Shown here piece after piece: positions 8,448 to 17,240 of a DNA stretch of 27,876 nucleotides. Position numbers and translations under genes: made by a program. This stretch comes from Rhodospirillaceae bacterium (GTDB lineage: Bacteria > Pseudomonadota > Alphaproteobacteria > MPNO01 > UBA2964), in contig PBOV01000154.1 of assembly GCA_002724505.1 (NCBI GenBank), forward strand, positions 1-27,876, written 5' to 3'. Within the stretch, counting starts at the first letter, position 1. Each line of letters opens with the position of its first letter. The notes under the pieces were generated by a model. The model saw nothing but the letters and a program-made list of their open reading frames with translations. It searched no databases and was not told where the DNA came from.

Positions 8448-8461
8448 GTCTGTGCGACACT
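8436..8461 (-). terminator. Possible terminator after the deacetylase-family gene
   Basis: On the minus strand AGTGTC (8461-8456), a 10-base loop, GACACT (8445-8440) and a run of five T form a weak terminator-like hairpin about 85 bases after the stop of the deacetylase-family gene. It overlaps the -35 box of the candidate thi promoter. Confidence 0.35.
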
Positions 8462-8545
8462 CTATCGCTCCAAGTGCTTCGTTATTATTTCAACCATAAA
8501 GGACCTTTTTAATATCGGAATTACGAAATCGCGGAGGTCAACGCT

Positions 8546-9451
8546 TTAAGACGGAATATGATTTTCGTGATTCTCGAGATACCAGTCAGCAATTTCTTCA
8601 CGAGTGGCCCACCAAACGTCATCAAAACTCTTAGCGTATGCAAGAAACTCACGAATAGCGCGAATGCGGAATGGGTGACCAGAAACATGAGGATGGAGCC
8701 CGACGCTCATCAGCTTGCCTGTTGTCGAGCTTTCTAAATAAAGCTGATCAAACTGTTCCTTCAGCATTTCGAGGGTCTGCGTTGTCGTAAAATTACGGCG
8801 CAGGAAGAACCCAAAATCATTTACCTCAATCGAATAAGGAACGGCGACGATAGGGCCGTGAGCAGTTTGCATCAAATAGGGCTGTTCATCATTCATATAA
8901 TCACAAATAAATTTCATGCCTTTCTTGGCAACAATATCCGGCGTATTCGGCGTGCTACGCAAAGATGATGACAGCCAACCAGGGGATTTTCGACCGACTA
9001 CATCTTCATAAACCTCAAGAGCACTATCAATCAGCTTTTCCTCGGCGTCTGGATTGGATTGATAATTGGTCAGCAGGTCACCTTGCTCGTAATTATGACA
9101 AACCAGTTCCCACCCGCGTTCTTTTGCTGCATCAACAATCTCGCGACGCTCAAGACCAAGCTTGGCATTTAGTGTACAACTCGATGGAACGCCAACTTCA
9201 TCAAATGTATCAAAGAGACGCCAAATACCCGCGCGTTGGCCATATTCACGCCAGCTAAAATTTGGGACATCAAGAATATTTCCAGGCATCTGATCAGGTA
9301 GAGCAGGCGGTCCCCCTGCATAGTAAGGCTGATCGCTGTCTTTCATTTTATCCCAATATTCAAGATTAAGCGTTACCTGCACCGCCAAACGCTTTCCATT
9401 TGGCCATTTAAGTGGCCGGCGCTTCGGCGGCGGTACAAAATCATATTGCAT
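8546..9451 (-). CDS. Polysaccharide deacetylase family (NodB/PuuE-like) hydrolase
   Basis: The protein (301 residues) belongs to the metal-dependent polysaccharide deacetylase superfamily, closest in layout to the PuuE-type allantoinase branch, whose members often hydrolyse small amides rather than polysaccharides. Visible elements are VQVTLNLEYWD near residue 25, the barrel segment FDEVGVPSSCTLNAKLG, VCHNYEQGD, SPGWLSSSLRSTPNTPDIV, ICDYMNDEQPYLM, and the C-terminal GLHPHVSGHPFRIRAI motif. I placed the start at ATG 9451 because MQYDFVPPPKRRP resembles family N-termini; an in-frame start at 9514 would add 21 unconserved residues. There is no signal peptide, so it is likely cytoplasmic. It is upstream of and co-directional with the thi operon but separated by its promoter region. 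Exact substrate unknown. Confidence 0.85.
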   Translation of the reverse strand: MQYDFVPPPKRRPLKWPNGKRLAVQVTLNLEYWDKMKDSDQPYYAGGPPALPDQMPGNILDVPNFSWREYGQRAGIWRLFDTFDEVGVPSSCTLNAKLGLERREIVDAAKERGWELVCHNYEQGDLLTNYQSNPDAEEKLIDSALEVYEDVVGRKSPGWLSSSLRSTPNTPDIVAKKGMKFICDYMNDEQPYLMQTAHGPIVAVPYSIEVNDFGFFLRRNFTTTQTLEMLKEQFDQLYLESSTTGKLMSVGLHPHVSGHPFRIRAIREFLAYAKSFDDVWWATREEIADWYLENHENHIPS

Positions 9452-9598
9452 AGAAAAACAATCCCTGTGTCTTGTTGAAGAGAGGCACTCTACCGACGGT
9501 TTACATAGGGTCAATCGATAACCAAACGAATAACCAAAAATATTGCGTGAGAGCGATTATTCTCCTATTAGATGCGAGCCAAATATGGGGAATTTTCT

Positions 9599-10162
9599 AT
9601 GCGCCATGCAGTAATTTTTGTGGGTGTCTTAACTTTATTAACATCGACCGCGAGAGCGGAGAACGTATTTCTAAAAGCTTTTTACCCTCTCGATGAACCT
9701 CGCTTTTTATGCGTTGACATTCCAGGCCATAAATCCCGGGTAAATACCTCGCGCCCATTAGTCGTGCATACATGTAAAGAAGGGATTTGGCACAAGGACG
9801 AAATATTTGACTCAATACCTCTGAAAAGTGGACACCTCAAAATGCCCGAGTTTAACCTTTGTGTTGAGGCAAAGTCGGCGCGGGATGCTAGCGAGCTGGT
9901 CCTAAAAACATGCGAGCAGTCGCCGTTACAGCTTTGGTCCTACCAGAATTATCGGCTAGCGCTTAAATCCGACCCACAGAAATGCATCACAATCGGTCCC
10001 GAGCCATCCCGGCTGACACGAGGAGGTCGCCGCTTGGCGTCAAAACACATGGCACGCTCACTGTCTCTCGCAAACTGCAAAGAAACTTTACTCACCCGCC
10101 AACTTTGGCGTTTTGAGGTGCCACAAAACCGTTCTGGCGCCATCATGCCGTTCAAAGACTGA
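9599..10162 (+). CDS. Small secreted ricin-type beta-trefoil (lectin-like) protein
   Basis: The 187-residue product begins with a clear signal peptide ending TARA-EN around residue 20. The mature part shows three related segments, each with a CV/CI strand followed by a second Cys and, in two of them, a Q-x-W element: FLCVDIPG with VVHTCKEG; NLCVEAKS with LKTCEQSPLQLW; KCITIGPE with LANCKETLLTRQLW. This threefold pattern is that of a ricin B-type beta-trefoil, usually a carbohydrate-binding fold. ATG 9599 is preferred to 9572 because GGGGA lies at good distance and the signal peptide then starts properly. It stands alone between divergent and convergent neighbours. Ligand unknown; the trefoil call is by eye. 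Confidence 0.75.
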   Translation: MRHAVIFVGVLTLLTSTARAENVFLKAFYPLDEPRFLCVDIPGHKSRVNTSRPLVVHTCKEGIWHKDEIFDSIPLKSGHLKMPEFNLCVEAKSARDASELVLKTCEQSPLQLWSYQNYRLALKSDPQKCITIGPEPSRLTRGGRRLASKHMARSLSLANCKETLLTRQLWRFEVPQNRSGAIMPFKD

Positions 10163-10228
10163 TTATTTAAACAAACAAAATTGCGATTTAGCACTAAAAT
10201 TTTAGTAAACCTATAGTCTTTCCGACCC

Positions 10229-11296
10229 CTACGCCACATCCAGCGGTGCATGAAGTGTTATACCCTCTTCTTGAATACCCTGGGCATGGTCGCGTACGAT
10301 ATCATCGTGAAGAGGACGTGCCCCATCGAAACTTAGCCATAGGCGCAGCAGGTGGCGTTTTCTCTCTGGCTCTGGCCAATCTTCATAACGGGTGCGGGAA
10401 TGCAAAGTAACGTAGTTCTGCACCATCGAAATATCGCCGGGCTCAAAATCGACATCCATTGCAATTTCTGCTGCAATCTCATTATAGACCTTAATCGCTT
10501 CCTTTTGTCTCTCCGTGAGGCGTGGGACACCCGGCATACCCTGTGAACGGGTTATTGTGCTGCTGGCGCCACGTGCTGCAAAATATCCATCAGTCACGCT
10601 AAAGATAGGCTGACGTGTCCAGGGTTTTGTCTCGCCAGGCGGCAATTCACCGCGCCGCGACCGGTAAAAACGAAATGTTAGTTCTTGAACAAGACCAGGG
10701 GCGCGCTTAAGCATCTCATTATGAACCGTCACTGAACTGCACATGCGATGCTGCCCGCCTGACATAGAAGTTTTTAGAACACACAATCCAAAGATATCAC
10801 AGCTGTCAGCATGGAAGCCAAGTGGGGATGCAGAGTTATAGCCCCGGCCCGTAGGCGATGTTATGTCAGCGCCTAGGTCTTTAACGTGGCCAAGCAAGTG
10901 TCCCTTACCGTTCTGTGAAACAGCCCGACCAAAATGACAACCGATGCCCCAAAAAGCGGCCGCTGTTTTATAAAGAGAACGACCTTCGGTCGGTAACCCG
11001 CGCAAAAAAACAAAACCGCGACCCTTGATAACCTCCTCACGTAGATCCGCGAGAACCGGGCCCAAAACGGGCAATAAAAAATCTTCCTTTCTAATCTCAT
11101 GAAGTTGAGGAGAGGCTCTTTCAACCTTCGCAACCGCATCAAAAATATCGCTGATTTCTAATTCTGAAAGACGGTAAAGATGGGACTTATTCTGCTCTAG
11201 TACCTCACGCGTCCACGCAGATGGGCCGATAATAGGCTTCAAAAGATCTGCGGGTGGGTGAATGCGACTACTTGGTTTCCAGGGGTTTTCGCTCAT
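10229..11296 (-). CDS. TauD/TfdA family 2-oxoglutarate- and Fe(II)-dependent dioxygenase
   Basis: The 355-residue protein has the facial triad of non-haem iron dioxygenases: His162 and Asp164 in LGFHADSCD, and the distal His299 in NYVTLHSRTRYED, followed by the basic stretch ERKRHLLRLWL that normally binds the 2-oxoglutarate carboxylate. The N-terminal half includes RGRGFVFLRGLP-like sequence (residues 92-102), typical of TauD-like proteins. It probably hydroxylates a small organic substrate in the cytoplasm; the substrate is not predictable. ATG 11296 has GGAG 8 bases upstream. It converges with the secreted trefoil gene and lies downstream of acnA on the same strand, separated by a spacer with a palindrome and a possible terminator. 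Confidence 0.9.
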   Translation of the reverse strand: MSENPWKPSSRIHPPADLLKPIIGPSAWTREVLEQNKSHLYRLSELEISDIFDAVAKVERASPQLHEIRKEDFLLPVLGPVLADLREEVIKGRGFVFLRGLPTEGRSLYKTAAAFWGIGCHFGRAVSQNGKGHLLGHVKDLGADITSPTGRGYNSASPLGFHADSCDIFGLCVLKTSMSGGQHRMCSSVTVHNEMLKRAPGLVQELTFRFYRSRRGELPPGETKPWTRQPIFSVTDGYFAARGASSTITRSQGMPGVPRLTERQKEAIKVYNEIAAEIAMDVDFEPGDISMVQNYVTLHSRTRYEDWPEPERKRHLLRLWLSFDGARPLHDDIVRDHAQGIQEEGITLHAPLDVA

Positions 11297-11349
11297 TGTT
11301 AGTCTCCGAATCTAATCTTCACGAGGCAACAGTGTTGGAAAGTACAGAT

Positions 11350-11365
11350 AGCCTTTCCAAAGGCT
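11350..11365. promoter_or_regulatory. 16-base perfect palindrome upstream of the TauD-type gene
   Basis: AGCCTTTCCAAAGGCT is a perfect palindrome 54 bases upstream of the dioxygenase start. It has no following T-run on either strand, so it looks more like a protein-binding site than a terminator. Function inferred only. Confidence 0.35.
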
Positions 11366-11372
11366 GCAAAAC

Positions 11373-11406
11373 AAAAAATATTTCGATTGCAAGTTCTTTC
11401 GCAACC
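11373..11406 (-). terminator. Possible acnA terminator
   Basis: On the minus strand GGTTGC (11406-11401), a 10-base loop and GCAATC (11390-11385) form a 6-pair stem with one wobble, followed after six bases by TTTTTT. It lies just after the acnA stop. The stem is short and the T-run is offset, so this is tentative. Confidence 0.35.
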
Positions 11407-11420
11407 AGAAGAAACCTTGC

Positions 11421-14105
11421 CTAAGCAGCTTCATCAGCGATGTTGCGAAGCACGTACTGCAAGATACCCCCATGACGGTAATATTCTACCTCGTCTAGCG
11501 TATCAATTCGGCATCTGGTTGTGATGTTCTCACTCGAACCATCGGAGCGCGTGATTTTCACCGGGACATCCATGCCAGGAGTAACCCCCTCCGCAACCCC
11601 TGTAATATCAAAAATTTCTGTGCCATCGATATTTAGAGATTTACGGCTCATGCCATCTTTAAACTCGAGCGGCAAGACGCCCATTCCAATCAAGTTTGAA
11701 CGATGGATGCGTTCAAAACTCTCAACAATAGCGGCCTTGATACCCAAAAGGTTTGGGCCTTTTGCGGCCCAATCGCGCGACGAGCCCATACCATAATCCT
11801 TGCCGGCAATGACTATCAGGGGGACGCCGTCTCGCTGATACAACATCGACGCTTCATAGACTGACATCTCCTTACCCTCGGGAAAATGATTTGTGAAACC
11901 GCCTTCAGTGCCTGGCACCATTTCATTTCGGATCCGAATATTGGCGAATGTCCCTCGGGTCATAACCTCAAAATTACCTCGCCTGGCACCGTAAGAATTG
12001 AAGTCCTCAGGCCGGATCTGGCGTTCAAGCAAGAAACCGCCCGCCGGGCTAGTTTTAGGAAACCCGCCAGCCGGGGAGATGTGATCGGTTGTAACGGAAT
12101 CCCCCATTTTAAGCAAAACGCGGGCGCCTTCAATGTCCTTAAGAGGTTCCGGCTCCGGTTCCATACCCTCAAAGAAGGGGGGGTACTGGACATAAGTCGA
12201 ACCATCATTCCAAGAATAGGTTTCTCCTTGTGGTACCGCCATCTTGTTCCAATCGTCCGATCCCTCACCGACACTTTCATAGCGGGAACGGAACATATCC
12301 GGCGTAATAGAGGAACGAATTGTTTCCTGAATTTCTTGATTCGTAGGCCAAATATCTTTGAGATAAACCGGGTTGCCTTCGGTGTCCTCGCCTAACGCTT
12401 CCCTAGTTAAATTAATCTTTAAAGAACCAGCCAGGGCGTATGCGACAACGAGTGGCGGGGAAGCTAAATAGTTGGCCTTAACTTGCTGATGAACGCGGCC
12501 TTCAAAATTACGGTTCCCGGACAACACCGCGCCAGCGACCAAATTCCCTTCATCAATTGCGTCGGCGACCGGGCCAAGCAACGGGCCAGAGTTACCTATG
12601 CAGGTCGTGCAACCATAACCAACGATATTAAATCCGAGCGTGTTGAGATCTTTCTGCAAATTTGCTGCTCTAAGATAGTCGGAGACTACCTGACTGCCGG
12701 GAGCCAGAGAGGTCTTTACCCATGGCTTTACCTTTAGGCCCTTCGCAACCGCATTACGAGCAACCAGTCCCGCAGCGATCAATACCGATGGGTTAGACGT
12801 ATTGGTGCAGCTAGTAATAGCTGCGATAGCAACGTGGCCATCCTTCATTGAGTATGTTTCACCCTCAACATCAGCTTCACCCTTGCTAGCGTCCCAGCTC
12901 GGGAGTTCGCCTGAAAAATTTTCGGGCATCTCTGATAGCGAGACACGGTCCTGAGGGCGGCGCGGCCCAGCGAGCGAGGGCTCAACAGTTGAGATATCAA
13001 GTTCCAGTGTATCGGTGAAGATTGGGTCTTGAGAGCTTGCATCACGCCACATACCCTGCTCTTTAGCATACGATTCTACCAACGCAATCTGATCATCTTC
13101 GCGTCCGGTAAACTTCAGGAAGTTGATGGTCTCCGCATCGATTGGGAAAAACCCACAAGTCGCGCCATATTCTGGCTCCATATTCGCAATTGTTGCTCGA
13201 TCGGGTAAACTAAGACTGTCAATGCCTGGCCCGTAGAATTCCACAAATTTCGAGACTACCCCCTTCGACCTGAGCATCTGCGTCACGGTGAGGACAAGAT
13301 CAGTAGCTGTCATACCTTCGTTCAGCGCACCAGTCAGCTTAAAGCCTATGACCTCTGGTAAAAGCATTGAGATTGGTTGACCGAGCATTGCTGCCTCCGC
13401 CTCTATGCCGCCACAACCCCAACCAAGAACCGCTAGACCATTAACCATAGTCGTGTGGCTATCGGTGCCGACTAGTGTGTCGGGATACGCAATGGTCGCC
13501 CCGCCTTCTTCCGTAGTCCAAATTGTTTTTGCAAGATATTCCAGATTAACCTGATGGCAGATCCCCATTCCTGGTGGCACAACACGAAAGTTTGAGAAGG
13601 CATTCTGGCCCCAACGCAAGAACTCATATCTTTCTTGGTTACGCGAGAATTCGAGTTTTACGTTTTTTTCAAAAGCGTCTGGGGTACCAAAATTATCAAT
13701 CATTACTGAATGATCAATAACGAGATCAACCGGACACAGTGGGTTAATTTTCTGCACATCCCCGCCGATTTTAACCATCGCTTCTCGCATAGCCGCCAAA
13801 TCAACGACGGCCGGCACTCCTGTAAGGTCTTGCAACAACACCCGCGCCGGACGGAAAGCAATCTCATCATCGGCGCTTGGCTTTCCATTCCAGGACGCTG
13901 CAGCCCTTACGTCATCGGAAGTTACCGAGCGGCCATCCTCATACCGAAGGAGGTTTTCCAGTAGTACTTTCATGGAATAAGGTAGGCGTGCGATGCTACC
14001 TATACCCTTTTCTTCGGCTAATTTAAGGCTAAAATAATCGAAACTTTTGCCATTCACGGAAAGCGTGCGGCGCACGCCTAAACTATCATTACCGGTAACA
14101 CCCAC
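11421..14105 (-). CDS. acnA: Aconitate hydratase A
   Basis: Aconitase interconverts citrate and isocitrate in the citric acid cycle through a [4Fe-4S] cluster. At 894 residues it has the usual length of the AcnA/IRP branch. The three cluster cysteines are visible: Cys433 in [11 protein letters not shown], and Cys499 and Cys502 in [15 protein letters not shown]. Other landmarks are [44 protein letters not shown], and in the swivelling C-terminal domain [13 protein letters not shown] and [17 protein letters not shown]. The start at 14105 is GTG, with GGAGAT 7 bases before it. It is divergent from ccmA, an arrangement known in other alphaproteobacteria. Confidence 0.97.
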   Translation of the reverse strand: MGVTGNDSLGVRRTLSVNGKSFDYFSLKLAEEKGIGSIARLPYSMKVLLENLLRYEDGRSVTSDDVRAAASWNGKPSADDEIAFRPARVLLQDLTGVPAVVDLAAMREAMVKIGGDVQKINPLCPVDLVIDHSVMIDNFGTPDAFEKNVKLEFSRNQERYEFLRWGQNAFSNFRVVPPGMGICHQVNLEYLAKTIWTTEEGGATIAYPDTLVGTDSHTTMVNGLAVLGWGCGGIEAEAAMLGQPISMLLPEVIGFKLTGALNEGMTATDLVLTVTQMLRSKGVVSKFVEFYGPGIDSLSLPDRATIANMEPEYGATCGFFPIDAETINFLKFTGREDDQIALVESYAKEQGMWRDASSQDPIFTDTLELDISTVEPSLAGPRRPQDRVSLSEMPENFSGELPSWDASKGEADVEGETYSMKDGHVAIAAITSCTNTSNPSVLIAAGLVARNAVAKGLKVKPWVKTSLAPGSQVVSDYLRAANLQKDLNTLGFNIVGYGCTTCIGNSGPLLGPVADAIDEGNLVAGAVLSGNRNFEGRVHQQVKANYLASPPLVVAYALAGSLKINLTREALGEDTEGNPVYLKDIWPTNQEIQETIRSSITPDMFRSRYESVGEGSDDWNKMAVPQGETYSWNDGSTYVQYPPFFEGMEPEPEPLKDIEGARVLLKMGDSVTTDHISPAGGFPKTSPAGGFLLERQIRPEDFNSYGARRGNFEVMTRGTFANIRIRNEMVPGTEGGFTNHFPEGKEMSVYEASMLYQRDGVPLIVIAGKDYGMGSSRDWAAKGPNLLGIKAAIVESFERIHRSNLIGMGVLPLEFKDGMSRKSLNIDGTEIFDITGVAEGVTPGMDVPVKITRSDGSSENITTRCRIDTLDEVEYYRHGGILQYVLRNIADEAA

Positions 14106-14358
14106 TGTTATCTCCTCATGCTATCAGGGTTTATGGCCTGAATTTCGAATATCGCGCGAAAATAGCGCCTGACTCTCCTATTTCTCAAGATAAACATTAC
14201 CTGCAGACTGCGCAAATCCTCCGACGCGAAAACGTCCTTTATTACGACGGAAGGTTGCGCTAGGGGGCCTTTTTCATCTCGCCACGACGACTTCGCTTTA
14301 TTAAGGTAACCCAAGACCCTTGAAAGCAAGGGCGGCAAATAGCACAAGTAAGGTAGTA
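14106..14358. promoter_or_regulatory. acnA-ccmA divergent intergenic region with a candidate acnA promoter
   Basis: The 253-base spacer holds no convincing gene. On the minus strand TTGAGA (14188-14183), an 18-base spacer and TATTTT (14164-14159) form a plausible sigma-70 promoter for acnA. An 8-base palindrome TCGCGCGA lies at 14152-14159, next to the -10. I see no clear promoter toward ccmA. Confidence 0.35.
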
Positions 14359-15006
14359 ATGCAGTTTTTCGGTCAAAACCTCTCCTGTATGCGCGGAGAA
14401 AGGTTAGTATTTAGCGGACTGGATTTTACCGTCAAACCCGGTTCAGTGCTGGTCCTTAGCGGTAATAATGGGTCCGGTAAAACTAGCCTTTTACGGATCA
14501 TGGCTGGATTAACGCATCCCATCGCGGGAGAACTCGCGTGGCATGATGGCTTCGTCGCCGACAACCCTGAACGGCATCACAAACGAATAAATTTCGTCGG
14601 ACATCTTGACGCCGTTAAGGCAGTTTTATCGGTGTATGAAAATCTTAAAATTTGGGCAAGCCTCAATGGAGGGACGGATAAAACAATTTCGGTGGCTTTA
14701 AAAAAAATGGGGTTAGAAGGTCTTGAAAACACACCTGGCCAATATTTGTCGGCCGGACAAAAACGCCGATTATCGTTGGCTCGCCTGGTCGCGTGTCACA
14801 CGAAGCTCTGGTTACTTGATGAGCCTACCATCGCACTCGACCCAGCATCATTCAACGCGTTACGAGACCTAATAACCGAGCATCGCAACAGCGGAGGGAT
14901 GACTATAATTGCCAGCAATGTCGACCTGAAGATTAGGGATACGACGGAATTAAATTTGCACAATTTTGCAACCATTAGTGAGGGGATATGGGAGGGTGTA
15001 GGGTGA
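14359..15006 (+). CDS. ccmA: Haem exporter ATP-binding protein CcmA
   Basis: CcmA is the ATPase of the CcmABCD transporter that releases haem-loaded CcmE in system I cytochrome c maturation. The 215-residue product has all ABC ATPase motifs: Walker A GNNGSGKTS (residues 35-43), signature YLSAGQKRRLSLARL, and Walker B LWLLDEPT. The short single-domain layout and QFFGQNLSCMRGERLVFSGL start fit CcmA. ATG 14359 has AAGG just upstream; an in-frame TTG at 14320 would add 13 residues not seen in the family. It is the first gene of the ccm run and overlaps ccmB at the stop. Confidence 0.95.
   Translation: MQFFGQNLSCMRGERLVFSGLDFTVKPGSVLVLSGNNGSGKTSLLRIMAGLTHPIAGELAWHDGFVADNPERHHKRINFVGHLDAVKAVLSVYENLKIWASLNGGTDKTISVALKKMGLEGLENTPGQYLSAGQKRRLSLARLVACHTKLWLLDEPTIALDPASFNALRDLITEHRNSGGMTIIASNVDLKIRDTTELNLHNFATISEGIWEGVG
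14991..14996 (+). promoter_or_regulatory. Ribosome binding site deciding the ccmB start
   Basis: GGAGGG is followed by a 6-base spacer and GTG at 15003, whose GTGA overlaps the ccmA stop. The in-frame ATG at 14988 has its nearest purine-rich stretch only 2-3 bases away, so GTG is the better start. Confidence 0.65.
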
Positions 15007-15668
15007 AAACGCTGATCCTTATATTACGTTCCGAAATTCGTCTTGCACTGCACCAGATTGGAGATAGCGCTATTATTGTGCTATTTTTTATTTTAGCTGC
15101 GGTACTTTTCCCCTTGGGTATAGGGCCCGAGCCCAAATTGCTGCCACTGCTTGCTCCTGGCGTTATCTGGATAATGGCGCTGCTAGCGGCCATGCTCTCC
15201 TTTGAGCGTTTATTCACCCCAGATTACGAAGATGGCAGCCTCGAACAGTTCGCCATCTGTCCCGCACCTTTGGAAATCATCGCACTGGCAAAGGCTACCG
15301 CACACTGGCTAGTTACAGGATTGCCGCTGATCATTGCTTCTCCCCTGATTGCGATGCTCTATCGCCTGCCAGATAGCGGTTACAGCGTCCTGTTAACCAC
15401 CATGGCTCTCGGAACTCCGGCGATCAGCCTTATTGGTACCGCTGGTGCGGCAATGATATTAGGCGCACGGCGTGGCGGCGTGCTTTTGTCCTTGCTAGTC
15501 ATTCCGCTAATGTTACCGATATTAATTTTTGGCGCTGCCGCCATAGACGCAACGGTAAGTGGTTTCCCGGTGGGCCAGCATCTTATGTTGATGGGTGGAT
15601 TTCTCCTGGGGTCACTAGTTATAACGCCCCTTGCAACCGCCGCTGCACTCAGGCAGTCACTTGAATAA
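15003..15668 (+). CDS. ccmB: Haem exporter permease CcmB
   Basis: CcmB is the membrane partner of CcmA in the complex that frees holo-CcmE. The 221-residue product is strongly hydrophobic with about six membrane segments and family stretches such as LRSEIRLALHQIGD at the N-terminus, LLAPGVIWIMALLAAMLSFERLF, DGSLEQFAICP, and PLMLPILIFGAAAID near the end. The GTG at 15003 overlaps the ccmA stop (GTGA) and follows a strong ribosome binding site. ccmC starts 171 bases downstream, an unusually large gap in this otherwise tight run. Confidence 0.95.
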   Translation: MKTLILILRSEIRLALHQIGDSAIIVLFFILAAVLFPLGIGPEPKLLPLLAPGVIWIMALLAAMLSFERLFTPDYEDGSLEQFAICPAPLEIIALAKATAHWLVTGLPLIIASPLIAMLYRLPDSGYSVLLTTMALGTPAISLIGTAGAAMILGARRGGVLLSLLVIPLMLPILIFGAAAIDATVSGFPVGQHLMLMGGFLLGSLVITPLATAAALRQSLE

Positions 15669-15800
15669 ACGGTATTCTTTGAACCTTTTTGTAGACATTA
15701 GGAAACACCAAAAGATTATGGTCAGGAAATCGTTAAATTTTATATTAAAATTGAAGTTGCCGTCTTCATTTTCTAGTCACGGAATACCATATTTCAACAG

Positions 15801-15819
15801 GCCAGGTGGAATACCTGGC
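15801..15819 (+). other. Hairpin in the ccmB-ccmC spacer
   Basis: GCCAGGT-GGAAT-ACCTGGC is a 7-pair perfect stem with a 5-base loop, ending 20 bases before the ccmC start. No T-run follows, so it is not a standard terminator. A second small stem, CCTG-TGGG-CAGG at 15823-15834, covers part of the ccmC ribosome binding site (AGGGGA, 15832-15837). Together they could slow ccmC translation or stabilise a processed mRNA end. Confidence 0.45.
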
Positions 15820-15839
15820 AGACCTGTGGGCAGGGGATA

Positions 15840-16574
15840 ATGATAAAACAGTATGCGAATCCAGCTCGTTTTAACCGCCTCGCGGGAACGCTATTGCCAT
15901 GGCTTGCATGGCCCGCTGCCTTTCTCATCCTAATAGGGCTCTATTTTGGGCTCTTTAATTCTCCACCGGACTATCAGCAGGGTAATACCGTCCGTATAAT
16001 GTATGTCCACGTTCCATCGGCCTGGATGGCATTATTTATTTATACTTTTATGGCAGTTTCAAGTGCCGTTGGGCTAATCTGGAAACACCCTCTGGCACAC
16101 CTTTCCGCTCAAGCCGCAGCGCCAATCGGAACCTGTTTTACCTTTATATGCCTTGTAACCGGTTCTCTCTGGGGGAAAACCATGTGGGGAACCTGGTGGG
16201 TTTGGGATGCTAGATTAACGTCCGTTTTAATTCTATTTTTTCTCTATCTAGGGTTTATCGCACTGCATAGCGCTTTCGATAATCCCACGCGCGGCGAACG
16301 CTCTTCTGCCATACTCGGAATTATCGGCTTTATCAATGTACCTATTATTAAGTTCTCCGTGGATTGGTGGAATACTCTTCATCAGCCCGCTAGCGTCCTA
16401 AAAATGTCGGGACCCACAATTCACTCATCAATGCTGACACCACTTTTAATAATGGCAGTCGGCTTCACTCTTTACTTTTTTTCGCTCCTGCTATTGCGCA
16501 TGAAGACCTTAATGATAAGACGCCGAGCCCGTGCTTTAAATATAGCACACATCCATCAGCCAGGCGCGGAATAG
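15840..16574 (+). CDS. ccmC: Haem-handling membrane protein CcmC
   Basis: CcmC presents haem to CcmE and attaches it to the CcmE histidine. The 244-residue protein has about six membrane segments and the tryptophan-rich WWD element WGTWWVWDARLTSVL in its middle, with conserved His residues in the flanking periplasmic loops (MYVHVPSAW and SGPTIHSSML). AGGGGA lies 2 bases before ATG 15840, rather close, or reaches it through the upstream AGG. ccmD follows after a 10-base gap. The C-terminal tail is basic, as expected for a cytoplasmic end. Confidence 0.96.
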   Translation: MIKQYANPARFNRLAGTLLPWLAWPAAFLILIGLYFGLFNSPPDYQQGNTVRIMYVHVPSAWMALFIYTFMAVSSAVGLIWKHPLAHLSAQAAAPIGTCFTFICLVTGSLWGKTMWGTWWVWDARLTSVLILFFLYLGFIALHSAFDNPTRGERSSAILGIIGFINVPIIKFSVDWWNTLHQPASVLKMSGPTIHSSMLTPLLIMAVGFTLYFFSLLLLRMKTLMIRRRARALNIAHIHQPGAE

Positions 16575-16584
16575 GGTTTTGAGC

Positions 16585-16791
16585 ATGCAAATGATTTCCA
16601 ACATTATGGCGATGAACGGCTACGAGCTTTACATCTGGGCTGCATATGGGACTACCACCGCTATCCTACTGGGTCTGCTGATCATATTTAGAAGGCAATT
16701 ACATAACGCATATACACAAATTTCTGAGGTAGAAAAGAGTTCGAGACAAAGGCCACGTGAAAAAGTCCATGGCGAGGACGGAAGTACGTGA
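16585..16791 (+). CDS. ccmD: Haem exporter small subunit CcmD
   Basis: CcmD is a small single-span membrane protein needed to release holo-CcmE from the CcmC complex. The 68-residue product has the typical MNGYELYIWAAYG start followed by one membrane helix (TTTAILLGLLIIF) and a basic cytoplasmic tail. ATG 16585 is used; the ATG at 16606 (before NGYELYIW) could also serve. It ends in a GTGA overlap with ccmE. Identification rests on position and layout because this family is poorly conserved. Confidence 0.88.
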   Translation: MQMISNIMAMNGYELYIWAAYGTTTAILLGLLIIFRRQLHNAYTQISEVEKSSRQRPREKVHGEDGST

Positions 16792-17240
16792 CGCGCAAAA
16801 AACGCAGAATGAACTTTATTTTGTTCGGTTTAGTTGTCTTAGGAATAGCGGCGGCTTTAGTGCTTAACGCCCTGGAAGATAAGATTGTTTTTTTTTATAG
16901 CCCGAGCGATATTGCAACGAAAACTGAAGTTGCAATATCCCAAAAAATTCGCGTTGGTGGTTTAGTCAAAAAGGGCACCTGGGAAAAACCAAAAACCGGA
17001 TTAGACCATAATTTTACGATCACCGATTTACGTCATGAAATTTCGATTCTCTACAAAGGTATTGTTCCGGACATTTTTCGTGAGGGACAGGGCGTAGTCG
17101 TTTTAGGTAAGTTCCAGCCTGACGGAAAATTCCGAGCGGAGGAGGTGCTCGCTAAACATGACGAGAAGTATATGCCGCCTGAAGTAGCCGAAGCTCTAAA
17201 AAAATCTGGCAAGTGGAAGCCCTTGAAAGAAACAAAATGA
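16788..17240 (+). CDS. ccmE: Periplasmic haem chaperone CcmE
   Basis: CcmE binds haem covalently through a histidine and carries it to CcmF. The 150-residue product has an N-terminal membrane anchor (residues 9-28) after a basic start, a beta-barrel domain (VFFYSPSDIA, IRVGGLVKKGTW, FTITD, GVVVLGKFQPDGKFRAEEVLAKH) and the haem-linking His124 with Tyr128 in KHDEKYMPPE. The start is GTG at 16788, overlapping the ccmD stop. The last residues run into ccmF through an ATGA overlap. Confidence 0.97.
   Translation: MTRKKRRMNFILFGLVVLGIAAALVLNALEDKIVFFYSPSDIATKTEVAISQKIRVGGLVKKGTWEKPKTGLDHNFTITDLRHEISILYKGIVPDIFREGQGVVVLGKFQPDGKFRAEEVLAKHDEKYMPPEVAEALKKSGKWKPLKETK

Noticed and set aside
10193..10206. 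14-base palindrome ACTAAAATTTTAGT between convergent genes
   Set aside because: It is almost all A/T with no real loop and no T-run beyond it, so I do not call it a terminator; chance is likely in this AT-rich spacer.
14108..14347. 79-codon minus-strand open frame upstream of acnA
   Set aside because: No recognisable motif, and it lies in the divergent promoter region of acnA and ccmA.
15631..15840. 69-codon plus-strand frame spanning the ccmB end and the ccmB-ccmC spacer
   Set aside because: It overlaps ccmB in another frame, has no convincing start signal and no protein-like composition; the spacer hairpin explains part of it better.
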